A DNA stretch of 64,000 bases, taken from the NCBI GenBank assembly GCA_001447805.1, contig CP013099.1, forward strand, positions 2,303,181 through 2,367,180, given 5' to 3'. The DNA is from Candidatus Tenderia electrophaga (GTDB taxonomy: Bacteria; Pseudomonadota; Gammaproteobacteria; Tenderiales; Tenderiaceae). The notes beneath the pieces were generated by a model. That model had not been told where the DNA came from. It saw only the letters and a program-made list of their open reading frames with translations, and did no database searches. The stretch's first letter is position 1. Each line of letters starts with the position of its first letter. Shown here piece after piece: positions 28,062 to 39,900 of the stretch. A program made the position numbers and the translations under genes.

Positions 28062-29438
28062 ATGACTTCCGTGCCAACCACGGTGCTGCTCGTTGAGGAT
28101 GACCCTACTGATGCTGGATTGATCCGGGCGGCGCTTGAGGGGCATGGTCACGGAATGTTCCAGGTTGTATGGCTGACACGACTCGACGATGCGCTTGAAC
28201 GACTGGGGCAGATCTGTTTTGACGTTGTGTTGCTGGATTTGACCCTCCCGGATGGCATGGGTATCAAGGCGTTTGAGCGGGTATTTCAGGCGGCACCCGA
28301 TGCGCTGATTCTGGTTCTGAGTACCGCGGATGATGAGGCCGTCGCGCGTAAAGCGGTGCAGCAGGGCGCGCACGATTATCTGGCCAAGGAACATGCGGAC
28401 GCCTACTGGCTGCCTCGCGCGCTGCGCTATGTCACTGAACGTAAGGCGACCGAGTTGATGTTGCGTGAGACTGAACAGACGTTGTTCGAAGAAAAAGAGC
28501 GCAATAGAGTCATGCTCGACTCGATCGGTGATGCTGTATTGGCCACTGATATCCATTCCAATATAACCTATCTGAATCCCATCGCGGAAAGGCTGACCGG
28601 TTGGTCACATGCGGACGCCTTAGGTCAACCACTTACGAAGGTATTCAATATTATTAATGGCAAGACACGCGAATCCGCCAATAACCCCGCACACTATGTC
28701 ATAAAAAATGGAACAAACACCGAGCTTGGAATGAATTGTATATTGATCAGTCGCACCGGCGGCGAAACCGAAATCGAGGATTCCGCCGCCCCCATCCGCG
28801 ACCGTGAAGGTAAGGTTACGGGTGCGGTGATCGTTTTTCACGACAGCAGTCAATCACAACAAATCACCGAGAAAATGGCGCATATGGCCCAACACGATTT
28901 TCTTACCGGATTGCCCAATCGTATGTTTTTGACAGAAAATCTGCCGCACATGATCGGTCTCGCAAGCCGGCGTCACAAACAACTCGCGCTGCTGTTTCTT
29001 GATCTTGATGACTTCAAGGATATCAATGACCTGCATGGCCATGCCATCGGCGACCGACTGTTGCAGTCAGTGGCCGAGAGGCTGACAAAGCGTGTGCGTG
29101 CCTCGGACGTAGTCTGCCGCCTGGGGGGTGACGAGTTCGTGATTATGTTAGCTGAAATCGAGAAGCCTCAGGATGCGGCCTATGTGGCTGAGATGTTGCT
29201 CATCGAGCTGGCTGTACCGTTCCTTGTCGAGGACAGGGAATTGCATGTCAGCCTGAGTATCGGCATCAGTGTATATCCGAATGATGGGGATAACATGAAG
29301 GCTCTGTTACGGGTTGCGGATGCGGCGATGTACAAAGCCAAGGCTGATGGCAATAATAACTACAGGTTTTTTGGAGCCGAGACACATGGCCTCATTAAAG
29401 ATCAGAATTTCGTCGAAAACCGTCTTAAGCACGCCTGA
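28062..29438 (+). CDS. Response-regulator diguanylate cyclase (REC-PAS-GGDEF)
   Basis: Signalling enzyme predicted to make cyclic di-GMP, 458 residues from the chosen start. A receiver domain (about 8-125) carries the phospho-acceptor Asp in DVVLLDLTLPD and acidic residues in LLVEDD. It is followed by a PAS domain (about 150-265) and a GGDEF domain (about 285-445) with an intact RLGGDEFVIML motif near 356. The start is uncertain: ATG 28062 gives a normal receiver N-terminus; ATG 28038 and TTG 28011 are alternatives. The protein stops at ENRLKHA, where related proteins continue into an EAL domain. Confidence 0.85.
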   Translation: MTSVPTTVLLVEDDPTDAGLIRAALEGHGHGMFQVVWLTRLDDALERLGQICFDVVLLDLTLPDGMGIKAFERVFQAAPDALILVLSTADDEAVARKAVQQGAHDYLAKEHADAYWLPRALRYVTERKATELMLRETEQTLFEEKERNRVMLDSIGDAVLATDIHSNITYLNPIAERLTGWSHADALGQPLTKVFNIINGKTRESANNPAHYVIKNGTNTELGMNCILISRTGGETEIEDSAAPIRDREGKVTGAVIVFHDSSQSQQITEKMAHMAQHDFLTGLPNRMFLTENLPHMIGLASRRHKQLALLFLDLDDFKDINDLHGHAIGDRLLQSVAERLTKRVRASDVVCRLGGDEFVIMLAEIEKPQDAAYVAEMLLIELAVPFLVEDRELHVSLSIGISVYPNDGDNMKALLRVADAAMYKAKADGNNNYRFFGAETHGLIKDQNFVENRLKHA

Positions 29439-29514
29439 TTGGACAGTTCCTTTTGGTGAAACTGGTTGTTTGAGTAAGCTAACAGCCAAAACGCGCCTGC
29501 ATGGTGAGTATGGA

Positions 29515-30318
29515 TCAAGTTTTGGATGTGCTCGCCGCGTGTGTTGCCGGTGAATACAGCGGCGTCCTGCTGATGGTCGTCTTAACAGGGTCGGGTTGCG
29601 GGTGGGAGTGAAAAGGCAGCAACCTGTCAGTTTCCCGTTTGATCACGAAATAGCATTCGCAACTCAGTTTTTCCAATTTGAGCCGGTCCAGGACCTTGAT
29701 GTGGCCACGGTGATATTCGATTGCGCCGACCCCCTTCAGCTTGTGGGCCGCCGAGGTGATACCCTCGCGGCGCACACCCAACATATTTGCGATCAACTCA
29801 TGGGTCATGATGATCTCATTGTTCGGAAGGCGGTCTGCGGCCATCAACAGCCAGCGGGACAATTGCTGGTCGATGCTGTGATGACGGTTGCAGACCAAAG
29901 TCTGCGCCATCTGTGTGATCAGGGCCTGACTGTAGCGCAGCAGCAGCATCCGTAATATTGCATCAGGCTGATTGAATTCATCCTTGAAATGCTGGGCAGA
30001 TATCCGGCAAACAGTACCGCTGGTTAATACAATCGCCTGGTTTGGGGTATTGTTGCCGCCCATGAATACGGAAACACCAATCATGCCCTCATTACCTACC
30101 ACGGAGATTTCCGACGTTTCCCCGTTTTCCAATACGTGGACCAAAGAGATGATGTTATCGACGGGAAAGTAGACATTGGCCAGGTTGGCCGCTGCTTCGT
30201 GCAAGACCGAGCCTTGTGAAATACTCATTATTTCCAGCTTCGGGATCAGACGGCTCTGCACTTTCTGCGGCAAGCTGTCCAGCAGCCGGTTTTGCAGTGG
30301 CGAGGGTTGTTTTATCAT
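29515..30318 (-). CDS. Crp/Fnr-family transcriptional regulator
   Basis: A 267-residue regulator with a cyclic-nucleotide-binding fold (about 10-135) and a C-terminal winged helix. The recognition region ends LMAADRLPNNEIIMTHELIA and NMLGVRREGITSAAHKL. No N-terminal Fnr cysteines are present. After the helix-turn-helix it has an unusual roughly 40-residue polar tail rich in Pro, Thr and Ser. The ATG at 30318 has GGAG six bases upstream, preferred over an ATG five codons earlier. It resembles the regulator at 48,047, so the window holds two of one subfamily. Confidence 0.88.
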   Translation of the reverse strand: MIKQPSPLQNRLLDSLPQKVQSRLIPKLEIMSISQGSVLHEAAANLANVYFPVDNIISLVHVLENGETSEISVVGNEGMIGVSVFMGGNNTPNQAIVLTSGTVCRISAQHFKDEFNQPDAILRMLLLRYSQALITQMAQTLVCNRHHSIDQQLSRWLLMAADRLPNNEIIMTHELIANMLGVRREGITSAAHKLKGVGAIEYHRGHIKVLDRLKLEKLSCECYFVIKRETDRLLPFHSHPQPDPVKTTISRTPLYSPATHAASTSKT

Positions 30319-30678
30319 CCTGATCTCCAACATCCTTGGTTTTTATTGGACCTTAAATGGTCCCCAGGCGATACAGTGCCATAAATATCGGATAGAGCCG
30401 CTGCGCGCTAACGCATAGGCCTATATAGCAAGGCCAACTGCAGCCAGCAAGTGTAAAGCCTTAGAAGTCGCACAATCGTTGGCGTCTATACATCAAAGAT
30501 TTGATGCTGGCCGCATAACCCGAACAAAAACAATTGAATTAGGGACATTGGAATTCAGACAGTTTATACTAATGGCCGGTGCTTGGTGAGTTTTGGTGCA
30601 CGCCGGCATGGAGGCCCTGATCCATGCGCCTGCATGGCAGGGACAGAGCATCACGATTAATACTACCGGGGGGGCTCT
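30319..30678. other. Divergent intergenic region between the Crp/Fnr and PAS genes
   Basis: These 360 bases are AT-richer than the flanks and must hold both promoters. A TATACT hexamer (30565-30570) could be a -10 for the PAS gene, but no -35 sits at the normal distance. No gene is seen. Confidence 0.5.
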
Positions 30679-31272
30679 ATGTCCAAGACCATCACTGACG
30701 TTACAGTTCAACAGCAATTGCGCCACGCCGCCGAAGCCAGTCTCAAGCAAGGCACTACACCACCTACCAAAGGCTGGTCGATCAGTGCGGATACCCTGAC
30801 ACTCTTGTATCGGCTGGCCAGTACTCCCGAAAGCGCCGGTGACGCACTCAAGCTGCTGCATGAATTGCAGGCACATCAGGTTGAGCTTGATTTGCAGCAT
30901 CAACAGCTCGAGGCCAATGAGCGGGAATTTTCCCACGAACTGGAACGTTACAAGGCGTTGTTTGAACGGGCCCCTTTTGGCTATTTTGTTGTGAGTACAG
31001 ATGGCCTTGTCATCGAAGCGAACCTGACCGGCGCCGAATTGTTTGGCGTCGAACCCGGCGACTTCGGGGGGAATGCTATTGACAGCTTTCTGGCCCCCGC
31101 AAGCCGACCGGTACTGGGTGAGTTACTGCAACAGCTGCGCCAAAGCGATGTAGCATCCTGTGAGGTGCAAACCGGCGACAAGGCAGGCCAGTTGCGACTG
31201 CTGCAGGTTATTGCAAATGCCTCGCCGGGTGACGAAGCTGTTTTATTGGCGTTTCTCGAATTAGGCCGATGA
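30679..31272 (+). CDS. PAS-domain protein paired with the CheB-CheR fusion
   Basis: A 197-residue soluble sensor-like protein. A short N-terminal coiled coil (about 50-88, with LHELQAHQVELDLQHQQLEA) leads into one PAS domain (about 92-190) beginning LFERAPFGYFVVSTDGLVIE. It has no output domain. The same HELQAHQVELELQ opening is known in proteins encoded next to CheB/CheR-PAS fusions. The start follows GGGGGGCTCT. It lies 52 bases before the fusion gene and is probably its partner. Confidence 0.82.
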   Translation: MSKTITDVTVQQQLRHAAEASLKQGTTPPTKGWSISADTLTLLYRLASTPESAGDALKLLHELQAHQVELDLQHQQLEANEREFSHELERYKALFERAPFGYFVVSTDGLVIEANLTGAELFGVEPGDFGGNAIDSFLAPASRPVLGELLQQLRQSDVASCEVQTGDKAGQLRLLQVIANASPGDEAVLLAFLELGR

Positions 31273-31324
31273 CCACCCTTGAACCGTCTCGCCACGAACG
31301 GTGGTGAGAAATGCGGGCTATTCC

Positions 31325-33901
31325 ATGGTTTCATCTATTACCGTTGATTCACCTCAACAATCAATGCCGACGACACGCATAGTGGGCGTTGGCGCCTCGG
31401 CCGGTGGCCTGGTGGCCTTGGAGCAGTTTCTGAGCCAGACCCCGGCTGACAGCGGGATGGCCTATATCGTGGTGCAACATCTGGATCCCACCCATAAGGC
31501 GCTGCTGCCGGAATTGTTGCAGCGCTTCACCAGGATGCCCGTGCGTGAAGCGCAGCAGGACATGCATATTGAGACCGACTGTGTCTATGTCATTCCACCG
31601 AATACAGAGCTCAGCGTCATCAACGGCAGACTAAAACTAGCGAGTCCTACCGTGCCGCGCGGTATGCGCTTGCCGATCAATGTCCTGTTTTCGTCCCTGG
31701 CCAGCGCCCAGGGCGAGCGCGCCATCGCCGTGATTCTCTCCGGCATGGGGTCGGATGGTACCCTGGGCATGCAGGCGATAAAGGCCGTCGGTGGTCTGAA
31801 CGTGGTGCAGGAGCCAGGCTCGGCGCAATTTGATTCGATGCCACGGAGCGCCATTGCCGCAGGCTGTGGCGACATCGTTGCCCCGCCCGAGGAGTTGCCG
31901 CTCCGTATCCTGGCTTACGTTGCTCAGGTTCCGGACCCTGACACAACCATGGATGCAGAGACGCAGCCCGCTGCGCCGTCCGCACCACTGCAGAATATTA
32001 TCAAGCTGTTGCAACAACGCACCCGGCATGATTTCACGCTCTACAAAAACAGCACCCTACATCGCCGGATCGAACGACGTATGACGATTCATAAAATCGC
32101 AACGTTCGCAATGTATGCCGAATTTCTCCGCCACAATACACAGGAAATTGACCTGCTGTTCAATGAATTGCTGATCGGCGTCACTAGCTTTTTTCGTGAC
32201 CCCGAGGTCTGGCGCTATCTGGAGGATAACGCCTTGCCGGAATTGCTGGCGCGACGCAGGAGCGAGCCCAATCTGCGCGCCTGGGTTATCGGTTGCTCGA
32301 CCGGCGAGGAGGCCTACTCCCTGGCGATGATATACAGCGAAGTAACGGAACGATTCCCCCGGCGCAACCAATTTACATTACAGATTTTCGCCTCGGACCT
32401 GAGTCCAGACGCCATTACGGCGGCACGCCGCGGCCGATACCCGCTGTCAATCAGTGATGTTGTATCGCCGGAGCGGCTGGTTCGATTTTTTACCTTGCAT
32501 GACGGATATTACCAGATCAATAAAAAAATCCGCGACATGGTGTTATTCGCCCAGCATGACGTGGTGCTCGATCCGCCCTTCACCAAACTCGATCTGATTG
32601 CCTGCCGCAACCTGTTGATCTATTTTGATCCAGAATTACAACGCCGACTGTTGCCCCTGTTTCATTACAGTTTGCGCTCTGGCGGTATTCTGTTGCTGGG
32701 CAACTCTGAGACAGTTGGGCGATTCAGTTATCTTTTTACGCCTATTCATGCCAAGTTGCGGCTCTATTTGCGTCAGGACGATGTACGAATTCGTATGCCG
32801 AACACCCTGCTGAGCGCGCTTCCTTCGCGAACCAGTCCAACCGAGGAGTATCCTGTGTCATCCACCGATAGCAGCAAACCGTCTACGGATAGCCTACAGG
32901 CAGCCGCTGATCATCTCCTGCTGCAGGTCTATGCCCCGGCTGCCGTGGTACTCAACAGCGAAGGCGATATTGTCTATATCAGTGGGCGTACTGGAAAATA
33001 CCTGGAGCCGGCGGCCGGCAAGGCCAACTGGAATTTTCATGCCATGTTGCGGGATGGTCTGCGCGAGCCGCTCGCGGAAGCACTGAAAAAGGTTGAAACA
33101 CAAAGCGAGCCCGTGCATCTGCGCGGCCTGCGGGTGTCCATCCCGGGGGGCGTGCAACTCGTTGATGTCACGTTGCAGAAGTTATCTAAACCCGCCGCCC
33201 TTGAGGGCATGACCATGGTGGTATTCCACGATGTTTCCTTGGCACCGACCGGCAAGGGCAGGCGCAAGGATCAGGACGCGCGTGCATCAGCGCATGAGGC
33301 GGTAATACAACAGTACCTCCAAGAAATCGAATCCTTGCGCAATGAGGCGCGCACTTCCCGGGAAGAGTTGGAGGTATCCAACGAGGAATTGCAGTCCACC
33401 AATGAAGAATTGCAGTCGGCAAATGAGGAACTGACCACCTCGAAGGAAGAAATGCAGTCCATGAACGAGGAGCTGCAAACCATCAACAGCGAGCTTCAGG
33501 CCAAACTCGATGATCTATCGCTCGCCCAGAGTGACATGCAGAATGTGCTTAACAGTATCGATATTGCCATCCTGTTTCTGGATCAAGGGCTGAATGTCAG
33601 GCGCTACACAGATCAGGCCGCGAAGATTATAAATCTGCGTGAAAGCGATATCGGCCGACCGCTCAGCGACCTGACCACCAGCCTGGACTATCCTGAACTG
33701 CATGAGGATGCACTCACATGCCTGCGTACCCTGCTGCCCACAGAGAAGCAGGTCCTGTCCGTCGACAAGCGCTGGTTCGCGGTGCGCATCATACCCTATC
33801 GCAGACTGGATAACATGATCGACGGCGTTGTGATAACGCTGGTGGATATCACTGAGACGAAAAGTCTTGAGTTAGAATTGCGCCGCGAAAAAAAGGCGTG
33901 A
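31325..33901 (+). CDS. CheB-CheR-PAS fusion (methylesterase/methyltransferase sensor)
   Basis: A large cytosolic sensor of 858 residues joining opposing chemotaxis enzymes. The CheB methylesterase domain (about 15-205) keeps its triad: Ser in GASAGG (about 26), His in VQHLDP (about 52) and Asp in SGMGSDGT (about 146). The CheR methyltransferase (about 225-495) has the SAM motif VIGCSTGEEAYSLAM (about 322). A long coiled coil of repeated NEELQS units (about 670-735) precedes a PAS domain (about 740-850). No histidine kinase domain follows, although many relatives have one. There are no che or mcp genes nearby. ATG 31325 is chosen; GTG 31301 is possible. Confidence 0.88.
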   Translation: MVSSITVDSPQQSMPTTRIVGVGASAGGLVALEQFLSQTPADSGMAYIVVQHLDPTHKALLPELLQRFTRMPVREAQQDMHIETDCVYVIPPNTELSVINGRLKLASPTVPRGMRLPINVLFSSLASAQGERAIAVILSGMGSDGTLGMQAIKAVGGLNVVQEPGSAQFDSMPRSAIAAGCGDIVAPPEELPLRILAYVAQVPDPDTTMDAETQPAAPSAPLQNIIKLLQQRTRHDFTLYKNSTLHRRIERRMTIHKIATFAMYAEFLRHNTQEIDLLFNELLIGVTSFFRDPEVWRYLEDNALPELLARRRSEPNLRAWVIGCSTGEEAYSLAMIYSEVTERFPRRNQFTLQIFASDLSPDAITAARRGRYPLSISDVVSPERLVRFFTLHDGYYQINKKIRDMVLFAQHDVVLDPPFTKLDLIACRNLLIYFDPELQRRLLPLFHYSLRSGGILLLGNSETVGRFSYLFTPIHAKLRLYLRQDDVRIRMPNTLLSALPSRTSPTEEYPVSSTDSSKPSTDSLQAAADHLLLQVYAPAAVVLNSEGDIVYISGRTGKYLEPAAGKANWNFHAMLRDGLREPLAEALKKVETQSEPVHLRGLRVSIPGGVQLVDVTLQKLSKPAALEGMTMVVFHDVSLAPTGKGRRKDQDARASAHEAVIQQYLQEIESLRNEARTSREELEVSNEELQSTNEELQSANEELTTSKEEMQSMNEELQTINSELQAKLDDLSLAQSDMQNVLNSIDIAILFLDQGLNVRRYTDQAAKIINLRESDIGRPLSDLTTSLDYPELHEDALTCLRTLLPTEKQVLSVDKRWFAVRIIPYRRLDNMIDGVVITLVDITETKSLELELRREKKA

Positions 33902-33986
33902 TACGGAGCGCGGATTCAACGCGTAAGTACAACTCAACCAGTCGGAATAGAGGACAAGCCGCGGTCACCTGGCCTATAAGATGCGC

Positions 33987-36900
33987 TTAGCCCAGCTCCA
34001 CCTCGACGAAGTGCTCCCGGCGGTCGTCGACCAGCGGAATGCGGGTGTCGGGACGTTCAGTGCCGTCCACGGTCACGCGACTGACCTGCTGCGATGCTTC
34101 GCCGACGCGGCTGACGGTGATGTGGTAGACGGTGTCGCGAAAGCGGTAGTGAATTTTGTAGGCATCCCAATCGGCAGGGACACAGGGGGCAATGCGCAAA
34201 TGGTCCACTTCCAGTTGCAGCCCCAGCAGGGTTTCCACGCTCAGCCGGTACATCCAGCCCGCCGCCCCGGTATACCAGGTCCAGCCGCCGCGGCCCGTGT
34301 GTGGCGACACGCCATAGATGTCGGCGCACATGACGTAGGGCTCGACCTTGTAGCGTTCGATGGCCTCGGGCGTGCTGCCGTGATGGATGGGATTGAGCAT
34401 GGCGAAGAACTCCCAGGCGCGTTGCCTATCGCCCAGCATGGCGAATGCCATCGTGGTCCAGATCGCGGCATGGGTATATTGGCCGCCGTTCTCGCGCACG
34501 CCGGGGATGTAGCCCTTGATGTAGCCGGGCTCCAGGTCTGATTTGTCGAAGGGCGGGTCGAGCAACTGGATGATCTGCTGGTCGCGCCGCACCAGGCGCT
34601 GGTCGACCGCCGTCATCGCCTGACGTGCGCGTCGGGGATCGCCGCCCTTCGAGATCACCGCCCAGCTCTGGCTGATTGAATCGATCTGGCATTCGTCGTT
34701 ACTGGACGAGCCCAGCGGGGTGCCATCGTCGAACCAGGCGCGCCGATACCAGGCGCCGTCCCAGGCCTGGGCCTCGATGTTGCTGCGCAGCAGCGCCGCC
34801 TGCGCGCTGCATAATTCGGCAAATTCCTGATCGTCGCGGCTACGCGCCAGGCCGGCAAACAGCTCGAGATTCTCGAGCAGGAACCACGCCAGCCACACGC
34901 TTTCGCCCTTGCCCTCCTTACCGACCAGGTTCATGCCGTCGTTCCAGTCGCCGCAGCCCATCAGCGGCAATTGATGGGCGCCAAAACGCAGGCCGTGCTT
35001 GAGGGCACGCACGCAGTGCTCATACAGGCTGGCCGCCTCGGGCGAGCGTTGCGGCTGGTCGTAGTAGGCCTCCTCTTCCGGATACAACTCGCGCCCTTCC
35101 AGGAAATGAACCGACTCATCGAGCACGCCGGTATCGCCGGTCGCCCGCACATACCGGCAGGTGGCATACGCCAACCACAGATAGTCGTCGGAGAAATGGG
35201 TGCGCACGCCCTGGCCATTGGGCGGGTGCCACCAGTGTTGCACGTCGCCTTTGAGGAACTGTCGCCCGGCGTGCCGGATCAGCTGCTCGCGGGCGAGCCA
35301 TGGCGTCGCATGGATCAGCGCCATGGTGTCCTGTAATTGATCGCGGAAGCCGTAGGCGCCGCCGGACTGGTAATAGCCGCTGCGTCCCCATAACCGGGAG
35401 GACAGGGTTTGATAGACCAGCCAGCCGTTGGCCAGCACGTTCAGCGCCGGGTCCGGGGTGTCCACATTCACCGCGCCAAGCGTGCGGTTCCAGTGTTCCC
35501 ACACCGCCTCCAATGCCTGGCGCGCGCCCGCCGGTCCGCCGTATTGTTGGATGAAATGCCGTGCCTGGTCGGTGTTGTCGGCTGCGCCGAAGACGAACAC
35601 GATCTCTTGTTCCTGCCCGGCGGCCAGTTCGATCCGGCTCTGGATCGCGGCGCAGGGATCGAGGCCGGCCCCGGTCCTGCCCGACAGGCGCTTGCGGCGC
35701 ATCGCCGCCGGGTTGGCGAGCGAGCCGTTGCGACCGATGAACTCGGTGCGGTTTCCGCTCATCGACCGCGCGCGTTCACTGACATAGGCAAACACCACTC
35801 GGTTGGCGCATTCGCGGCCGTAGGCATTGCGGGCAAGCAGCGACCCGCTGTGCGGATCCGTTTCGGTGACGATGTGCATCAGATTGGCGTGGCGCCACTC
35901 GCCGAGCACCAGTTCCCAATACCCGGTCAGCGACAGGCTGCGCGTGCGCTGCGATTGGTTGCGCAACTTGACCACCACGAACTTCACCGGCGCGTCCATG
36001 GCGACGTAGGTAAACAGCTCCGAGGCGATGTCGGATTCAAAGTGCTCGAACACGCTGTAGCCGAAGCCGTGCCGGCACACATAGCCGGAGTGGCCGCGCG
36101 CGGGTAAGGGCGTCGGCGACCAGAACGCGCCGGTCTCCTCGTCGCGGATATAGAGCGCCTCACCGCTGCTGTCGCAGAGCGGGTCGTTGTGCCAGGGGGT
36201 GAGCCGGAACTCGTGCGCGTTCTCCACCCAGGTATAGGCGCTGCCACTCTCGCTCACGACCGTGCCGATGTGCGGGCTGGCGATGACATTGGCCCAAGGC
36301 GCCGGCGTGGTCTGACCGGGTTCGAGGGTGACGACGTATTCGTGCCCGTCGGGGGTGAAGCCGCCCAGGCCGTTGCTGAAAATGCGCTCGCGCGGCGCCA
36401 GCGGATACACTGGCGCGGCAGCCGCCTGCTGCACGGTCTCCAGACGATCCGAGGCACGCTCCGCCGAGACGTGGCGTTCCACCTGCTCGATCAAGGTCGC
36501 GGCGGTATCGCTGAAGACGATGCGGGCGACCGTTTGCAGCAGCACCCGCTCGTCCTCGGAGAGCTCTTCGGCACGATGCACGAAGACCCCGCCCGGTTTG
36601 TCGAGCAGCTGCGCTTCGGGCCCGGCGTTGATCAGCCCCATGATCAAGTCCTGCAGCATCGCCCGGTAGCCCGAGAAATCCTCGTTCAGGATCACCAGGT
36701 CGGCGACCAGGCCCTTCATGCGCCAATAGGCGTGCGCCTGCAGCACCTGCTTGACCCGGTTGATGCGGTTGAGGTCGCCGATGTGCAGCAGGACGATCGG
36801 CAGATCGCCCGAGATGCCGAAGCGCCACAACCCGGACTGTCCCAACTGATTGCGGGCAATGATGGCGGGCGCGGCGCGGTGCAGGGCATTGCCATAAATC

Positions 36901-39900
36901 ACGGAACTGGCCAGACGGCCAAATACCTGGGCATCGGCCTCGGTCGCGTTGAGGTGACGTAGCACCTCCTGGCTTTGGAACCAGGCCATTTCAAAGGCGC
37001 GCTCGACGAAGTGCCGGTCGCGGTATTTCTCGAGCAAGGCCAATGCGCCCGCGCGCGTATCCGCAACACCGGAGATGATCTGCACGGTCGCCGACTCGTC
37101 GGGCGACAGTTTAAGGGTGCGGCGGATCGCCACGATGGGATCGAGCACCGATCCTTCGGTGTTCGACAGCGCGGACGGGCTGTCGCGGTCATCCAGCACC
37201 AGCGGGTTGGCCGCCGTGCGACCGCGCCCGATGAAGCGGGCGCGGTCGGTCTCGTAGGACGGTACGTCGGCCACCGCGCCCGGTGCCGCCAGCAGGTGGA
37301 ACATCCAGGGCACCTGCTCGCCCGGCGTGCGGGGACGCCGGGTGCAAAGGATCGCCTGGAGGCCGGGCAGGATTTCGGTCTGCACGAACAGATTACTGAA
37401 CGAGCGATGCGCCAGATCGGCACTCAACGGCGCCAGCACGACCTCCGCGTAACTCGTCACTTCGATATGCCGGGTACGTGACGACTGGTTGGTGAGCTTG
37501 ACGCGACGGATCTCGACATCGTCTTCAGGGGACACGCTGATCTCGGTGTGCGCTTCGATCGCCTGGTCGCGCCGCCGGTATTCGGCGCGCGCCTGCACGA
37601 AGATGGCCTCGTAGTGGTCGGCGCGGCGCAGGGTCGGCTGGTGTGCGGTCGACCAGTATTTGCCGCTGGCGCGGTCGCGCAGGTAGATGAAGGTGCCCCA
37701 GTCATCGGAGGTGACGTCCTCGCGCCAGCGGGTGATGGCGAGGTCGCGCCAGCGACTGGCGCTGCCGCCGGCATGGGTCGCCATGACATGGTAGCGGCCG
37801 TTCGACAGCAGGTGAACTTCGGGGATCGGCGTGTCCGGGTCGGTGAACACGCGCATGATCGCGCCGACGTCCGCGCTGGGGGGGCGGGCGGCGGCGCTGA
37901 CTTCGGCCGCGTGCGGGTGCAGGGTGGCGCCCTTCTTCGGCACCCGCTCCTGCAACAGCAATTCGGTTGCCCGCGCCAGCGGGTCGGACATGAAGCGGCG
38001 CTGCATCGGCTGATCGAGCAGGACATGCGCAAAGGCCAACAGGCTCATGCCCTGGTGGTGCGCCATGAACGCGCGCACGATGGCGTGCGGCTTGCCGCGC
38101 TGCACCCGCGAGGGCGTATAGTCGACCGCCTCGTAGAAGCCGTAGGCGCCGAGGAATCCCTGATCGGCCAGCGACTGCAGGTTGCGGCACGCTTCCCGCG
38201 GCATCACCGTCAGCGCCAGCGCGCTGGCGTAGGGCGCGATCACCAGGTCGTCGCCCAGCCCGCGCTTGAAGCCGAGCCCGGGCACACCGAACGCCCGGTA
38301 TTGATATACCTGGTTGATGTCGGTGGCGTTGTAGCAGGACTCGGAAATCCCCCAGGGCACCGCGCGTTGCCGGCCGTATTCGATCTGGCGCGCCACCGCG
38401 GCCTTGCAGGTCTGCTCCAGCAGGGTATTCGGGTAACTCGGCAGAATCAGCTGCGGCATCAAGTACTCGAACATCGAGCCGCTCCACGAAATCAGGCTGA
38501 CGTCGCCGCCATGGCTGGTGAGCAGGCGGCCGAGCGCGAACCAGTGCTTCTGCGGCAGCTGTCCCTGCGCGATGAGCAGGAAACTGGCCAGACGCGCTTC
38601 CGATGCCAGCAGGTCGTAGCAGGACGGATCGCGGCGCCGTTCGCCGACATCGTAACCGATGGTCAAGAGGCCGGACGCGGTATCGTAGAGAAACTCGAAA
38701 TCCATCGCCGCCAGGACGCGGCATCGGTTGATCAGCTCATCGATGAGGCCGAGCTGCGTCACAGCGCCCGCCGCCCCCGCGCCGGCGAGTTCCCCCCGGG
38801 TCGGGAGGGCACTGCCCTGCCACGCCGCTGGAACCAGCGATGCGAGCTCGTCCCCCAGGGCGCGGGACTGTCGATCGAATGCCTGCGCCCAGTAGCACAG
38901 TTCGTCGCTACCGGTATCCGCCGGCAGCCATGCCAGCAGCTCGCCGCCGATTTGGTGTATCTCGCTCAGCGCGCCGGCGGCGGCAGCCAGCGTCTGTGGC
39001 GGGCCCTCCAGTGTGAGGGCGCGCAGTGTGTCCTGCAGTAGGCCGATCTTTTTCGCCAGTTCGGGGGCGGGTGCGGCGGGCAACTGCTCGGCCAGTATCT
39101 CCAGGGTGTCCTGCAGACCCTGGAAAGTGTTGGCTGACAATACCGGCTGATGCTTCAGCTCGGCCAGGCCCGCCTGCAGGGTGAGCAGGCTGCCGGCCAG
39201 ATTGCCGCTGTCCACCGACGAGACGTATTGCGGCTGCAGCGGCTGCAGCGTGCGGGTGTCGTACCAGTTGTATAAATGACCGCGGTAGCGTTCCAGCTTC
39301 TCCATCGAGGCCAGGGTGTTGCCGACGCGCTGCAGACATTCCCCGACCGTGAGATAACCGAAATCGACGGCTGCCAGGTCGGCCAGCAGCGACATGCCGA
39401 TGTTGGTGGGCGAGGTGCGCGAGGCGATGGCGGGTGCCGGATACTCCTGGAAGTTGTCGGGCGGCAGCCAGTTGTCCTCCGGACCGACGAAATCCGCGAA
39501 GTAGCGCCAGGTGCGGCGCGCCGATGCCCGCAGGAACACCCGCTGATCGAGGCTCAAGGCCGCTTCCGGTGTCCCCAGGGGCCGGCTGATCCACCAGCCG
39601 ACGGCGGGCGACAGCAGCCACAGCAGCAGGATGGGCGCAGCGACGAGCCACGCACTTCCTGTCATGGCCAGCGCCACCCCCAGCGCCACCCCCAGCAGCG
39701 GCGCGATCCACATCTCGCGAAAAAAGTCGGCCAGCGACTGGCATGCATTGCGGCGTGCGTAAGAGGGCAGTTGCCACAGGAGCAAGCCGTGTCGGGTGAA
39801 CAGCATGCGCACCCCCGAGTGCAGGATCGCCCCCAGGCTAATCAGGGCATCGTAGGGCAAAAAGGCCAGGGTCAGCAGGGCGAGCATGATCGGGCGGACC

